This document shows, piece by piece, positions 24,169 through 31,125 of a DNA stretch of 36,677 nucleotides. The translations under genes were made by a program, and so were the position numbers. Within the stretch, counting starts at the first letter, position 1; every line of letters starts with the position of its first letter. The notes beneath the pieces are model-generated. The model ran no database searches. It was given only the letters and a program-made list of their open reading frames with translations, and had not been told where the DNA came from. This DNA comes from Acidobacteriota bacterium (GTDB lineage Bacteria; Acidobacteriota; Holophagae; Acanthopleuribacterales; Acanthopleuribacteraceae), in assembly GCA_030066195.1 (NCBI GenBank), contig JASJCB010000133.1, positions 1 to 36,677 of the forward strand, read 5' to 3'.

Positions 24169-26054
24169 CGTTCGTAGCGCTCGTACAGCGGGCCGAGCGG
24201 GCTCAGCGTAATGGTTCGGCCGGTTCGGTTGAGGACGGTGTGACTACCGCCGGACAGGCGGATCACGGAATAATTGCCGAAGGGTTGCAAGGTCTCCTGG
24301 CCGTTGAAGGTCAAACCGTTGCCGGGCGGCGGCTCCCAGGGCGAGGTATACAGGTCGGCACCCTCGGCCAGGGTGATGGTTTGCCGGCGCGGTTTTATGA
24401 TCACCTCCGGGATGACCTCGGTGGGCAGGCGCAGGCCGTAGGTCAAACTGAAGTCGCCGCAGGAATCGCAGGCAAGTCGACGGGTTCCGGCGGATAAGAC
24501 GGCGCCGCTTTGCGCGGGTTCGCCGTCTATGGTCAGCCCCTCGAAGGCGCCGCTCAGCACATAGGGACCCGATACCTTCAGTTCCAGGGAAAGACCGGCG
24601 GCCAATTCGCCGGCGGTGAAGGTGCGCCCGTGAACCCACAGGCGCCCGTCGTAAAACGGGACGAACCATTGCCGCAACAGCTCCTGATCCTCCTTCGGGA
24701 AGGCAAACACGGGGAAGCGCACGCTGGGCAGCACATAACCCGGGAAGGTATGACGGAACTTGCGGTACAACACCTTTTCGCCGCCGCGTTGTTGGTACAT
24801 CTTGAACTGTTTCGCGGTGAACAGGCCCATGACATTGTTGCCGCGCGCCATCAGGCCCACGCCGTCGGCATAGGGCGCGCCGATGGGAAAGACCCGGTTC
24901 AACCCGGCGATGGTTTGGCGCTGGTAACGGGTCTGGTCGGCGGCATTGAGCGGCAGCCGGAAAAGGAAAACCACGGCGATGCCCGCCACGATCGAGGCCA
25001 ACTGAATCAGGGGCGACCACGGCGTTTGCTTCAGGCGGCGTGCACGCTCCAGGCGCAACATCAGGCCGTAAACGGGTCGAGCGGCCAGCAGGGCGGCGGG
25101 CGGCAGGATGTCGATAATGTAGTACTTATAGGTGCCCTGGTGAATGATGAGGGTGGCAAGCAGGCAAACGGAAGCCAACCAGACCGGCGCCCACTTCGCC
25201 GGGCGTCGCCACCAGGGGAGGAAACGCTTCAGCCCGTGCCACAAGCCGAAAGCCAGGCAGATGCAAGGCACGAAGGCGAATAGAAAGGCCTGGCGCAGAA
25301 ACGTCAACTTATAAGCAACGCCGTGTACCCGAGCCATGCCGGTCTTCACCGAATCACCCGCCTGGCCGGCCGCCTCGCCGCCGCCGATATCGTAAAACAG
25401 GATATGACATTGGGTCAGGATGAGAAACAGGGCGAGGGTGCCCATGCCGAACCCGAAGGCGCGCCAAAAGGTGGCCGCGCGCCGCGAACCGGCCAGAAAC
25501 ATATACCCGAAGAAAACGGCCAGGGTAAGGACATGATAGGCGGCCTTGGGATTGATGAACATGGCCGCGCCCATCAAACAGGCGGGCGCCAACCAGGGCA
25601 AACGCTCGTCGCGCATTCCCCGGAAGAGCAGATAGAAACTGGTGATGAAAGCGAAGGTGATATAGGTGTCGGTGCGATATTGGATGACGGTTTCATAATA
25701 GGAGCCGAAGGAGAGGAGCAAAAGCACCGCGACCAGGCCGAACCGATGGGACCGCAGCCGCCGGCCGATAAGGTAGACCATCAGATAGGTTCCGCTGACC
25801 ACGGTAAAAAAAGCCAGGTAGCGGACCAACGTCATCAAGACATCTTCCTGGAGACCGGTGTACTTGAGCGGCCAGATGAAGTAGTGGAGCCCCTTGCGCA
25901 CGGACTGCACGGCATAGCCGCTGTCGTGACTGAACAGGGTGGCCAGTTCCTGGAGTTCGTCCCAGTTGAAAGTGACACGGGGGATCATGAAGATCTGAAA
26001 CAAATAAAGCACGGCCGACAGGCAGAGCAGGACATAAGGTCGTGAGGAGGACAT
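24165..26054 (-). CDS. Membrane glycosyltransferase of the GT39/ArnT-like type
   Basis: 629 aa polytopic membrane protein. Roughly ten hydrophobic segments fill the first 400 residues, and a soluble domain forms the last 200. The first outer loop has the Asp-Glu pair FNWDELQE (32-33), the catalytic site in polyprenyl-phosphate-sugar-dependent transferases. It should transfer a sugar from a lipid carrier to a protein or lipid outside the membrane. ATG 26054 begins the first membrane helix; a longer frame upstream is less likely. It is coupled by ATGA overlap to the GT4-like gene and divergent from the small peptide gene at 26266. Acceptor unknown. Confidence 0.83.
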   Translation of the reverse strand: MSSSRPYVLLCLSAVLYLFQIFMIPRVTFNWDELQELATLFSHDSGYAVQSVRKGLHYFIWPLKYTGLQEDVLMTLVRYLAFFTVVSGTYLMVYLIGRRLRSHRFGLVAVLLLLSFGSYYETVIQYRTDTYITFAFITSFYLLFRGMRDERLPWLAPACLMGAAMFINPKAAYHVLTLAVFFGYMFLAGSRRAATFWRAFGFGMGTLALFLILTQCHILFYDIGGGEAAGQAGDSVKTGMARVHGVAYKLTFLRQAFLFAFVPCICLAFGLWHGLKRFLPWWRRPAKWAPVWLASVCLLATLIIHQGTYKYYIIDILPPAALLAARPVYGLMLRLERARRLKQTPWSPLIQLASIVAGIAVVFLFRLPLNAADQTRYQRQTIAGLNRVFPIGAPYADGVGLMARGNNVMGLFTAKQFKMYQQRGGEKVLYRKFRHTFPGYVLPSVRFPVFAFPKEDQELLRQWFVPFYDGRLWVHGRTFTAGELAAGLSLELKVSGPYVLSGAFEGLTIDGEPAQSGAVLSAGTRRLACDSCGDFSLTYGLRLPTEVIPEVIIKPRRQTITLAEGADLYTSPWEPPPGNGLTFNGQETLQPFGNYSVIRLSGGSHTVLNRTGRTITLSPLGPLYERYER

Positions 26055-26200
26055 AAGCCACCCGTGTAAAGGGAAGTAAAGCCCGAGAGGCAGGCTAACT
26101 ATAACACGCCGTGGGCAATCCCACTCCATACAACAAGGTTGCCGTCTTTTTCGGCCCGGCTTCAGTTTGCCCTGGTATACCCTTCCGCGACTGGCCCTCA

Positions 26201-26229
26201 TTGACAAAATCCAAGCACCTGCTTACAAT
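26201..26229 (+). promoter_or_regulatory. Near-consensus sigma-70 promoter of the peptide-propeller unit
   Basis: TTGACA (26201-26206), a 17-bp spacer, and TACAAT (26224-26229). This is the strongest promoter match seen in the window. Transcription should start near 26236, about 30 nt before the ATG of the small secreted protein. Confidence 0.85.
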
Positions 26230-26265
26230 AAGAAAAATGCCTTAAATAAACAAGGGAGCTCAATC

Positions 26266-26550
26266 ATGAAACGTGCTAAAAGTATCCTGGCGATGTTATT
26301 TCTTATTGCCGGCACATGGGTGGTTGCGGATTATTGTGACGTCCTGTTTGCCGAATATGTGGATTCGGTCAATGAACTTGCCTACCTCCATGACTCTCTC
26401 GATGATGCGATTAAGAGTGGTGCTGACCCTGATGTTTTGGCAGCTCTTGGCGCTGAAGCCTTGCTAATGGCTGACCAGGCTGATGCTTATTATCTTGCCT
26501 GGTGTGATTATGGTTGCGATGAGCTGATAGGTACCGGTCCTCTAGACTGA
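26266..26550 (+). CDS. Small secreted protein with three cysteines, next to a propeller gene
   Basis: 94 aa. A signal peptide covers about 1-21 (MKRAKSILAMLFLIAG). The mature part is acidic, rich in Ala, Asp and Tyr, likely helical, with Cys24, Cys80 and Cys84 (WCDYGCDE). GGGAG lies 7 nt before ATG 26266, and a near-consensus promoter sits upstream, so it should be well expressed. It precedes a 6-bladed propeller gene by 13 nt, the same order as the 18083/17156 pair. No known family was recognised. Confidence 0.78.
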   Translation: MKRAKSILAMLFLIAGTWVVADYCDVLFAEYVDSVNELAYLHDSLDDAIKSGADPDVLAALGAEALLMADQADAYYLAWCDYGCDELIGTGPLD

Positions 26551-26563
26551 ATCGAGGAATTAC

Positions 26564-27607
26564 ATGAATATCGTCTTTCTGGTTTCGATCCTGGGGTTGG
26601 CGTCCTCGCCTGAGCTCTTTATCGACCGCACGGAGATCTTTGTTACCGTAGGGATTTATCAGGCCGCGTTGTCACCGAAATATGGTTTCTATTTTGCCGA
26701 CAAACAGGAAAAAAAGATACTGCACTTCGATACCCGGGGACGACGAATGCCGGATATCGGCAGGGCCGGTCAGGGACCGGGCGAGTTTGAATGGATCAGC
26801 AGTATTGCTTTAGTTGAAGACCGCTTATACGTCATGAGCCAGGTAGGCAGACAGGTCCATGTGCTCACTCCGGACGGTACCTTTGTCAAACGATATCGGC
26901 GGGTTCCCAGCGGGTGTTTCGATCCAATCCGGCCCGCCTGCAAGGTCCCGAACGGCTGGGTGTTCGTGGATCGGGAAAACGCCCTGGTCCATTCCTCTGA
27001 TGATTTTACCGATATCCGCATCATTGCCGGTGCTTTGCCGGACCCCGCCGAAAAATGGAAGCTCTCGGATCGGGACAAACATCTCGTCAAAGAATACGAC
27101 CCCGTATTTGCCTTTTTCTGGTTCGACCAGGCAGCCGACGGCAATATTTATTTCGTAGAACCTTGGACAGGTTTTAAAATCAATGTCTACGATCCAAGAA
27201 GCCGCAAAATCATCCGAACCATCGAGAAATCGTTCGAACCGGTACCCGTCCCCAGGGGTTGGGCCGAGAGTCAATTCGAAAAGCACAAGCAAAAGCCGAA
27301 CAGACTGTATCGCAATGTGACCTGGGAACTGTCATACCCAAGCCATTTCCCGGCTGTCAGTTGGATGTATATCGATTGGCAGAACCGGCTGGTCATCACG
27401 CAACGGAAGCGGGACCTCGCGGGGAAAAGCACGGCGATTCGGCATGACCTGGCCGGCAACCCGATCGGCATCGCACCCAAATCATACGCATGGGTCATCG
27501 GAGTTATGGACGGTTGGGCCTATGTCAAAGCCAAAAACGATGACGAATTGCAAGTGGTCCGCCTACCGCCCGATCAATTAGATGCATATTTGAACAGTCT
27601 GCCGTGA
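26564..27607 (+). CDS. Secreted 6-bladed beta-propeller protein
   Basis: 347 aa with a short N-terminal export signal. The segment GRAGQGPGEF (65-74 approx.) is the hallmark of the 6-bladed propeller family common in Bacteroidota and Acidobacteriota. Blade-like repeats follow, such as YFADKQEKKILHFDTRG, LYVMSQVGRQVHVLTPDG and IYFVEPWTGFKINVYDP. These proteins are assumed to bind ligands or other proteins outside the cytoplasm; no enzyme activity can be claimed. GAGGA precedes the ATG and the gene lies 13 nt after the small cysteine protein gene, so they share a transcript. An intrinsic terminator follows. Confidence 0.88.
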   Translation: MNIVFLVSILGLASSPELFIDRTEIFVTVGIYQAALSPKYGFYFADKQEKKILHFDTRGRRMPDIGRAGQGPGEFEWISSIALVEDRLYVMSQVGRQVHVLTPDGTFVKRYRRVPSGCFDPIRPACKVPNGWVFVDRENALVHSSDDFTDIRIIAGALPDPAEKWKLSDRDKHLVKEYDPVFAFFWFDQAADGNIYFVEPWTGFKINVYDPRSRKIIRTIEKSFEPVPVPRGWAESQFEKHKQKPNRLYRNVTWELSYPSHFPAVSWMYIDWQNRLVITQRKRDLAGKSTAIRHDLAGNPIGIAPKSYAWVIGVMDGWAYVKAKNDDELQVVRLPPDQLDAYLNSLP

Positions 27608-27619
27608 ATCGTCCTATAA

Positions 27620-27641
27620 GCCGGAATCGCCCGGCATTTTT
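27620..27641 (+). terminator. Intrinsic terminator after the propeller gene
   Basis: GCCGG (27620-27624) pairs with CCGGC (27631-27635) around a 6-nt loop, followed by ATTTTT. The stem is short, so termination may be partial; a second terminator follows at 27693. Confidence 0.65.
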
Positions 27642-27692
27642 CATCTCTCCTTCACGCGATTTTCATGGACGCCGTGCAGATTGGTTTGACAT

Positions 27693-27716
27693 AGGGGCAC
27701 GGCCCCTCGATTTTTT
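27693..27716 (+). terminator. Second intrinsic terminator before creB
   Basis: AGGGGC-ACG-GCCCCT forms a 6-bp stem with a 3-nt loop, then CGA and six T. It probably backs up the terminator at 27620. Confidence 0.75.
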
Positions 27717-27735
27717 CAACCCCGTTAGCGACCTC

Positions 27736-27761
27736 CCCGGGCGGGTCCCCGCTCGCCCGGG
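27736..27761 (+). other. GC hairpin in the leader before creB
   Basis: CCCGGGCG (27736-27743) pairs perfectly with CGCCCGGG (27754-27761) around 10 nt. No T tract follows. It lies 65 nt before the creB ATG and could affect the leader RNA or mark a binding site. Confidence 0.5.
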
Positions 27762-27826
27762 ACCTCGTCGCCGGCATCGATACCTGATAGAATAATTCCC
27801 ATCAGCCCGGAGCGCGCGGAGGCACG

Positions 27827-28522
27827 ATGAAGGTATTGTTGGTAGAAGACGAACCCTCGATTGCGGATAATATTACCTATACCCTGGGGACTGACGGTTT
27901 TGAATGTACCTGGGTGGCCACCGGCAGCGATGCCCGCGAAGAGGTGGCCAAGGGCGGCATCGACCTGATTGTTTTGGACGTGGGCCTGCCCGATTGCAGC
28001 GGTTTCGATCTCTGTAGCGAGATTCGCCGCGATTTGGATACGCCCATCATCTTCCTCACCGCTCGCGCCGATGAGATCGACCGCGTGGTGGGCTTGGAGA
28101 TCGGCGGCGACGATTACATGGTCAAGCCCTTTTCCCCTCGTGAGCTTTCCGCCCGCGTGCGCGCCATTCTGCGCCGGACTCGCGGCTCCTCCGGCGGCAA
28201 CGGCGCCAAGGAAGAACCCGACCAGGCGTCGCCCGTCTTTCAGATCGACGAGGGCCGTTGCCTGATCCGCTACCACGGCGCCGACCTGAATCTCTCCCGT
28301 TACGAATACCGCCTGCTCTGCGTCTTCATCCGCAAGCCCGGCTGGGTTTTCTCTCGCGATAAACTGATGGAACTGGTTTGGGACGAACCCGAGGCCAGCA
28401 TGGACCGTACCGTGGACGCTCATATCAAGTCGTTGCGCGCCAAGCTGCGCGCGGTCAAAAGCGATGTCGATCCCATCAAAACCCATCGCGGCATGGGTTA
28501 CGCCCTGAAGGAAAACCTATGA
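27827..28522 (+). CDS. creB: Response regulator, OmpR/CreB type
   Basis: 231 aa. The receiver domain spans about 1-118 with acidic pocket Glu7/Asp8, phosphoacceptor Asp51 (VLDVGLP), Thr78 (LTAR) and Lys100 (VKPF). The C-terminal winged helix (LNLSRYEYRLLCVF to THRGMGYAL) binds DNA. The name rests on the CreC-like partner and on length (E. coli CreB is about 229 aa). In E. coli CreBC responds to carbon source and envelope cues; targets here are unknown. Its stop overlaps the creC start by 4 nt (ATGA). Confidence 0.88.
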   Translation: MKVLLVEDEPSIADNITYTLGTDGFECTWVATGSDAREEVAKGGIDLIVLDVGLPDCSGFDLCSEIRRDLDTPIIFLTARADEIDRVVGLEIGGDDYMVKPFSPRELSARVRAILRRTRGSSGGNGAKEEPDQASPVFQIDEGRCLIRYHGADLNLSRYEYRLLCVFIRKPGWVFSRDKLMELVWDEPEASMDRTVDAHIKSLRAKLRAVKSDVDPIKTHRGMGYALKENL

Positions 28523-29997
28523 AAGTACTCACCCGCATGATGATCGCCTTCCTGGTGACGGGTGTGTTGGGTGTGGTGTTGGTCCAGTTCTTCATGCAGG
28601 AGAAGCTGAAGGATGTCTACCTGCGGCCCATCGAGGACGACCTGGTGGACATCTCCATGCTCATTGCCTCCATGCTGCAACTGGAGATGCAGGCGAGCAA
28701 TATGTCGCTGCTGCACACGGCCGAGGTCATCGAACAGGCGGCCGATCAGTCCCTGGACATCACCCATCACAACCGCGAAAAGAAAGGGCTCAGTCTCCAC
28801 GTCTATGTGACCGACCGCAACCGCAAGGTGCTCTACGACTCCAGGGACGGCAAGGACGTGGGCGAAACCTATGACTGGTTCGACGTCACCAAAACCCTGA
28901 AGGGCAAGTACGGCGCCCGCTCCACCTGGGACAGGTCGGCGGAAAAAGCCCGGCTCTGGTTCTACGTGGGTTCGCCCGTCATGGTCGACGGCGAGATCAT
29001 GGGCGTGGTTTCCGTGGGCAAACAGGTGCCGGACCTCGTGCCCATCTGGGAGGACATGCGCCAGGAGGCGATGCTGGGCGGCCTGATCGCTATTCTCTTC
29101 GCCACGGTGCTGGGCGTCTTCTTCATTATATGGATCACCCGCCCCATCCGCATGCTCACCGAATACGCCGACCTGGTGCGCGACGGACACCGCGTCGCCT
29201 CGCCTGTGGTCAGCAATAGCGATATCGGCCGCCTGGGCCGCAGCTTCGACAGGATGTGCGACGCCCTGGAAGGCAAGCAGTACGTGGAGCAGTACGTGCA
29301 AACCCTGACCCACGAAATCAAGAGCCCGCTGTCGGCCATTCGCGGCGCGGCCGAACTGTTGGAAGAAGACATGCCGCCGGAACGACGCGCCGCCTTCATG
29401 GGCAATATCCGCACCGAGACCGAGCGCATCCAACGCCTGGTGGAGCGTATGCTGGAACTGAGCGCCCTGGAAAAGAAGAAGGAACTGGACAACGCCGTCA
29501 TGGTCTCGGTCAAGGAAGTGGTCAACGAGATCGCCGCAAGCCTGGCGCCCGCTGCCGAGGCTCGCGGGATCTCCCTGGTCGTCGACAGTCGGCAGGACTT
29601 CCGTTTGGAAGGCGATCGTTTCCTGGTTCGCCAGGCCCTGGCCAATCTGGTGCAAAACGCCCTGCATTTCACCCCTCGCGACGGCACGATCACCATCACG
29701 TTGACCGAACGCGAGATTACTGTGCGCGACACGGGTCCCGGCGTGCCGGATTATGCGCGGGAACGGGTCTTCGACCGCTTCTACTCACTGCGCCGACCCG
29801 ACTCCGGCAAAAAAAGCTCGGGTCTGGGCTTGAGCATCGTGAAGCAGGTGGCCGAACTGCACGGCTGCACGGTCAGCCTGGACAACGCCGATGAAGGCGG
29901 CGCGATCGCCCGTTTCCGACTGGTGGCCCCCAGGCCGAAACGCGGCATGCGCACCATCCCGCCTACCAGAATCAAATTGGAACAAGCCCTGGAATGA
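28519..29997 (+). CDS. creC: Sensor histidine kinase, CreC type
   Basis: 492 aa inner-membrane kinase. A first membrane helix (about 7-25), an extracytoplasmic sensor domain and a second helix (about 187-206) precede HAMP and the kinase core. CreC hallmarks are seen in the sensor (HVYVTD, YGARST) and in the core: KQYVEQYVQTLTHEIKSPL with phospho-accepting His265. The N box Asn380, DTGPG (404-408), the FDRFYSLRRP segment and SSGLGL also match CreC. It should phosphorylate the coupled CreB protein. No creD-like gene follows; the next kilobase is repeats only. The ligand cannot be deduced. Confidence 0.9.
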   Translation: MKVLTRMMIAFLVTGVLGVVLVQFFMQEKLKDVYLRPIEDDLVDISMLIASMLQLEMQASNMSLLHTAEVIEQAADQSLDITHHNREKKGLSLHVYVTDRNRKVLYDSRDGKDVGETYDWFDVTKTLKGKYGARSTWDRSAEKARLWFYVGSPVMVDGEIMGVVSVGKQVPDLVPIWEDMRQEAMLGGLIAILFATVLGVFFIIWITRPIRMLTEYADLVRDGHRVASPVVSNSDIGRLGRSFDRMCDALEGKQYVEQYVQTLTHEIKSPLSAIRGAAELLEEDMPPERRAAFMGNIRTETERIQRLVERMLELSALEKKKELDNAVMVSVKEVVNEIAASLAPAAEARGISLVVDSRQDFRLEGDRFLVRQALANLVQNALHFTPRDGTITITLTEREITVRDTGPGVPDYARERVFDRFYSLRRPDSGKKSSGLGLSIVKQVAELHGCTVSLDNADEGGAIARFRLVAPRPKRGMRTIPPTRIKLEQALE

Positions 29998-30000
29998 CCC

Positions 30001-30028
30001 CCTGGGCGCGCACGCATCCCGCGTGCAT
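30001..30028 (+). repeat. GC hairpin repeat, copy A
   Basis: Starts with CCTGGGCGCGCACGC and contains GCACGC-ATCCC-GCGTGC, a 6-bp stem. It lies just after the creC stop and may also end that transcript. Confidence 0.8.
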
Positions 30029-30066
30029 GCAAGCCGAGATTCGCGCCACGCGAAGTGAGGCGAAAA

Positions 30067-30101
30067 CCCTGGGCGCGCACGCTTCCAGCGTGCATTTCCA
30101 G
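30067..30101 (+). repeat. GC hairpin repeat, copy B
   Basis: CCCTGGGCGCGCACGC, then TTCCA, then GCGTGCATTTCCAG. Same orientation as copy A with two differences in the loop. Confidence 0.8.
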
Positions 30102-30157
30102 ACAATAGCACAAGAATGACCGTGGGAAAAAAATGACCCCAGGAGTTGCAATGGGGC

Positions 30158-30208
30158 TCCTTCGAGGCTTCGCTTCCACGCGAGCAGGCCTCATGCTCGC
30201 CCGAAGGA
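30158..30208. other. Nested hairpin
   Basis: Outer stem TCCTTCG (30158-30164) with CGAAGGA (30202-30208); inner stem GCGAGCA (30180-30186) with TGCTCGC (30194-30200). It sits between hairpin-repeat copies B and C. Confidence 0.6.
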
Positions 30209-30268
30209 TAAGCGTTATATACAATTCCCGGCTTTTTTCATGACCCACCGACAACTTGGTGCTAATGT

Positions 30269-30305
30269 CTGGAAATGCACGCGGGATGCGTACGCGCCCA
30301 GGGGG
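30269..30305 (-). repeat. GC hairpin repeat, copy C (inverted)
   Basis: Reading the minus strand gives CCCCCTGGGCGCGTACGC, then ATCCC, then GCGTGCATTTCCAG. Over the shared part it matches copies A and B with very few changes, but in the opposite orientation. With A it encloses about 240 bp. Confidence 0.8.
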
Positions 30306-30494
30306 AAATGCCCGTCCTCGCACGGTCTTGTCATCGGGTTGTTTTTCAACGGGTGGGCTCGACGAGGTTATTCATGCTTTCGGCCCAAAACAACTCGTTT
30401 TCCGGGTTTAACAACAAAATACAGCCGAATACGCGATATTGAAAAGATGAGCCTCGGTTTCATGCCTGATTGATTGATTCCGAACGTCCAAGAT

Positions 30495-30790
30495 CGAAGA
30501 ATGTGTTTTGATTTCTCGATTCCAAAAGTCGGGGAGCAAAGAATCAGTCCTCATTCTTTGCGCACCGAAAGTTCAGGGTCAAAGAATCAATTTTGATTCT
30601 TTGCTCCCGAAAAGTCCGGGTCAAGGAACCACAACCGATTTCTTTCACATTACTTTTCAGTGCGCAAAGAATGAGAACTGATTCTTTGCTCCTTACTTTT
30701 CCGGGTCGCGGAATGAGGACTGATTCTTTGCTCCTGACTTTTCCGGGTCGAAGAATGATAGCGAATTCTTCGATCCTGGATTTACCGACA
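30495..30790. repeat. Tandem array of seven dyad units, period 42-43 bp
   Basis: Units start at 30495, 30537, 30580, 30622, 30665, 30707 and 30749. Each has a 24-bp element with arms of the type CAAAGAAT and ATTCTTTG around 8 variable bases, then an 18-19 bp linker. In units 2 and 3 and in 5 to 7 the arms pair well or fairly well; unit 4 is decayed, and units 1 and 7 use CGAAGAAT. Linkers of units 1-3 contain AAAGT or AAAAGT, those of units 4-6 contain ACTTTT, which is the reverse complement, so the linker core flips in the middle of the array. The period is close to four turns of B-DNA. Confidence 0.85.
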
Positions 30791-30876
30791 CAACTAACGA
30801 CAACCCCGATAAAAGGCCTCGACACGCCGACTGACAATCAAAACCCACCATGAAGTAAACCCAGGGGGGCAACCCT

Positions 30877-30906
30877 CCGGGCGCGCACGCACCCCGCGTG
30901 CTCTTC
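30877..30906 (+). repeat. GC hairpin repeat, copy D
   Basis: CCGGGCGCGCACGC-ACCCC-GCGTGC, with the same core as copies A and B but different outer bases. It lies on the other side of the dyad array. Confidence 0.7.
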
Positions 30907-31020
30907 GTAGGGTTGAGCATGTTTTTGGGTTGGTTTAATTATAGTAAGGCAACAATCCGCCTCGCCTTGCCCGAAGGGCGATTCTCGGCTTGCAATGCGC
31001 ACTGGATACGGTTTTTCCAC

Positions 31021-31048
31021 TTGAAAAGCGCTTCTGTTCTGGTATAGA
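31021..31048 (+). promoter_or_regulatory. Candidate promoter of the desulfurase-like gene
   Basis: TTGAAA (31021-31026), a 16-bp spacer and TATAGA (31043-31048). Transcription would start near 31055, leaving a leader of about 70 nt. Confidence 0.6.
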
Positions 31049-31125
31049 TTGGCTCCGGTGATTTTTTTTCACGTTCAGTATTCCCGGTTCGTGCCGGACA
31101 GTTTTCCCGTTGGCAGGGCACAATC

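Larger units (their letters stand above)
29998..31125. other. Repeat-filled intergenic region
   Basis: 1.1 kb with no supported gene. It contains three copies of a GC hairpin repeat (30001, 30067, and 30269 inverted), a nested hairpin (30158-30208), a seven-unit dyad array (30495-30790), a fourth hairpin-repeat copy (30877) and a promoter for the next gene (31021). Short open frames cross the array on both strands only because its period, 42, is a multiple of three; they are not taken as genes. Confidence 0.8.

Noticed and set aside
28498..29667. 389-aa leftward frame opposite creC
   Set aside because: It overlaps a gene with all kinase motifs; its His- and Gln-rich text is typical of the antisense of codon-biased genes.
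30240..30473. Small frame containing CTRDAYAPRG
   Set aside because: It is the translation of hairpin-repeat copy C plus unstructured sequence and has no ribosome site.
30495..30790. CRISPR array
   Set aside because: The spacing looks regular, but linkers are related to each other and flip orientation instead of being unique, the repeated element is degenerate, and no cas gene is present.
30544..30853. Protein-coding repeats across the dyad array on both strands
   Set aside because: The frames stay open because the period of 42 is a multiple of three. Periods of 43 break the frame, there is no ribosome site, and the pattern is explained by the dyad units.
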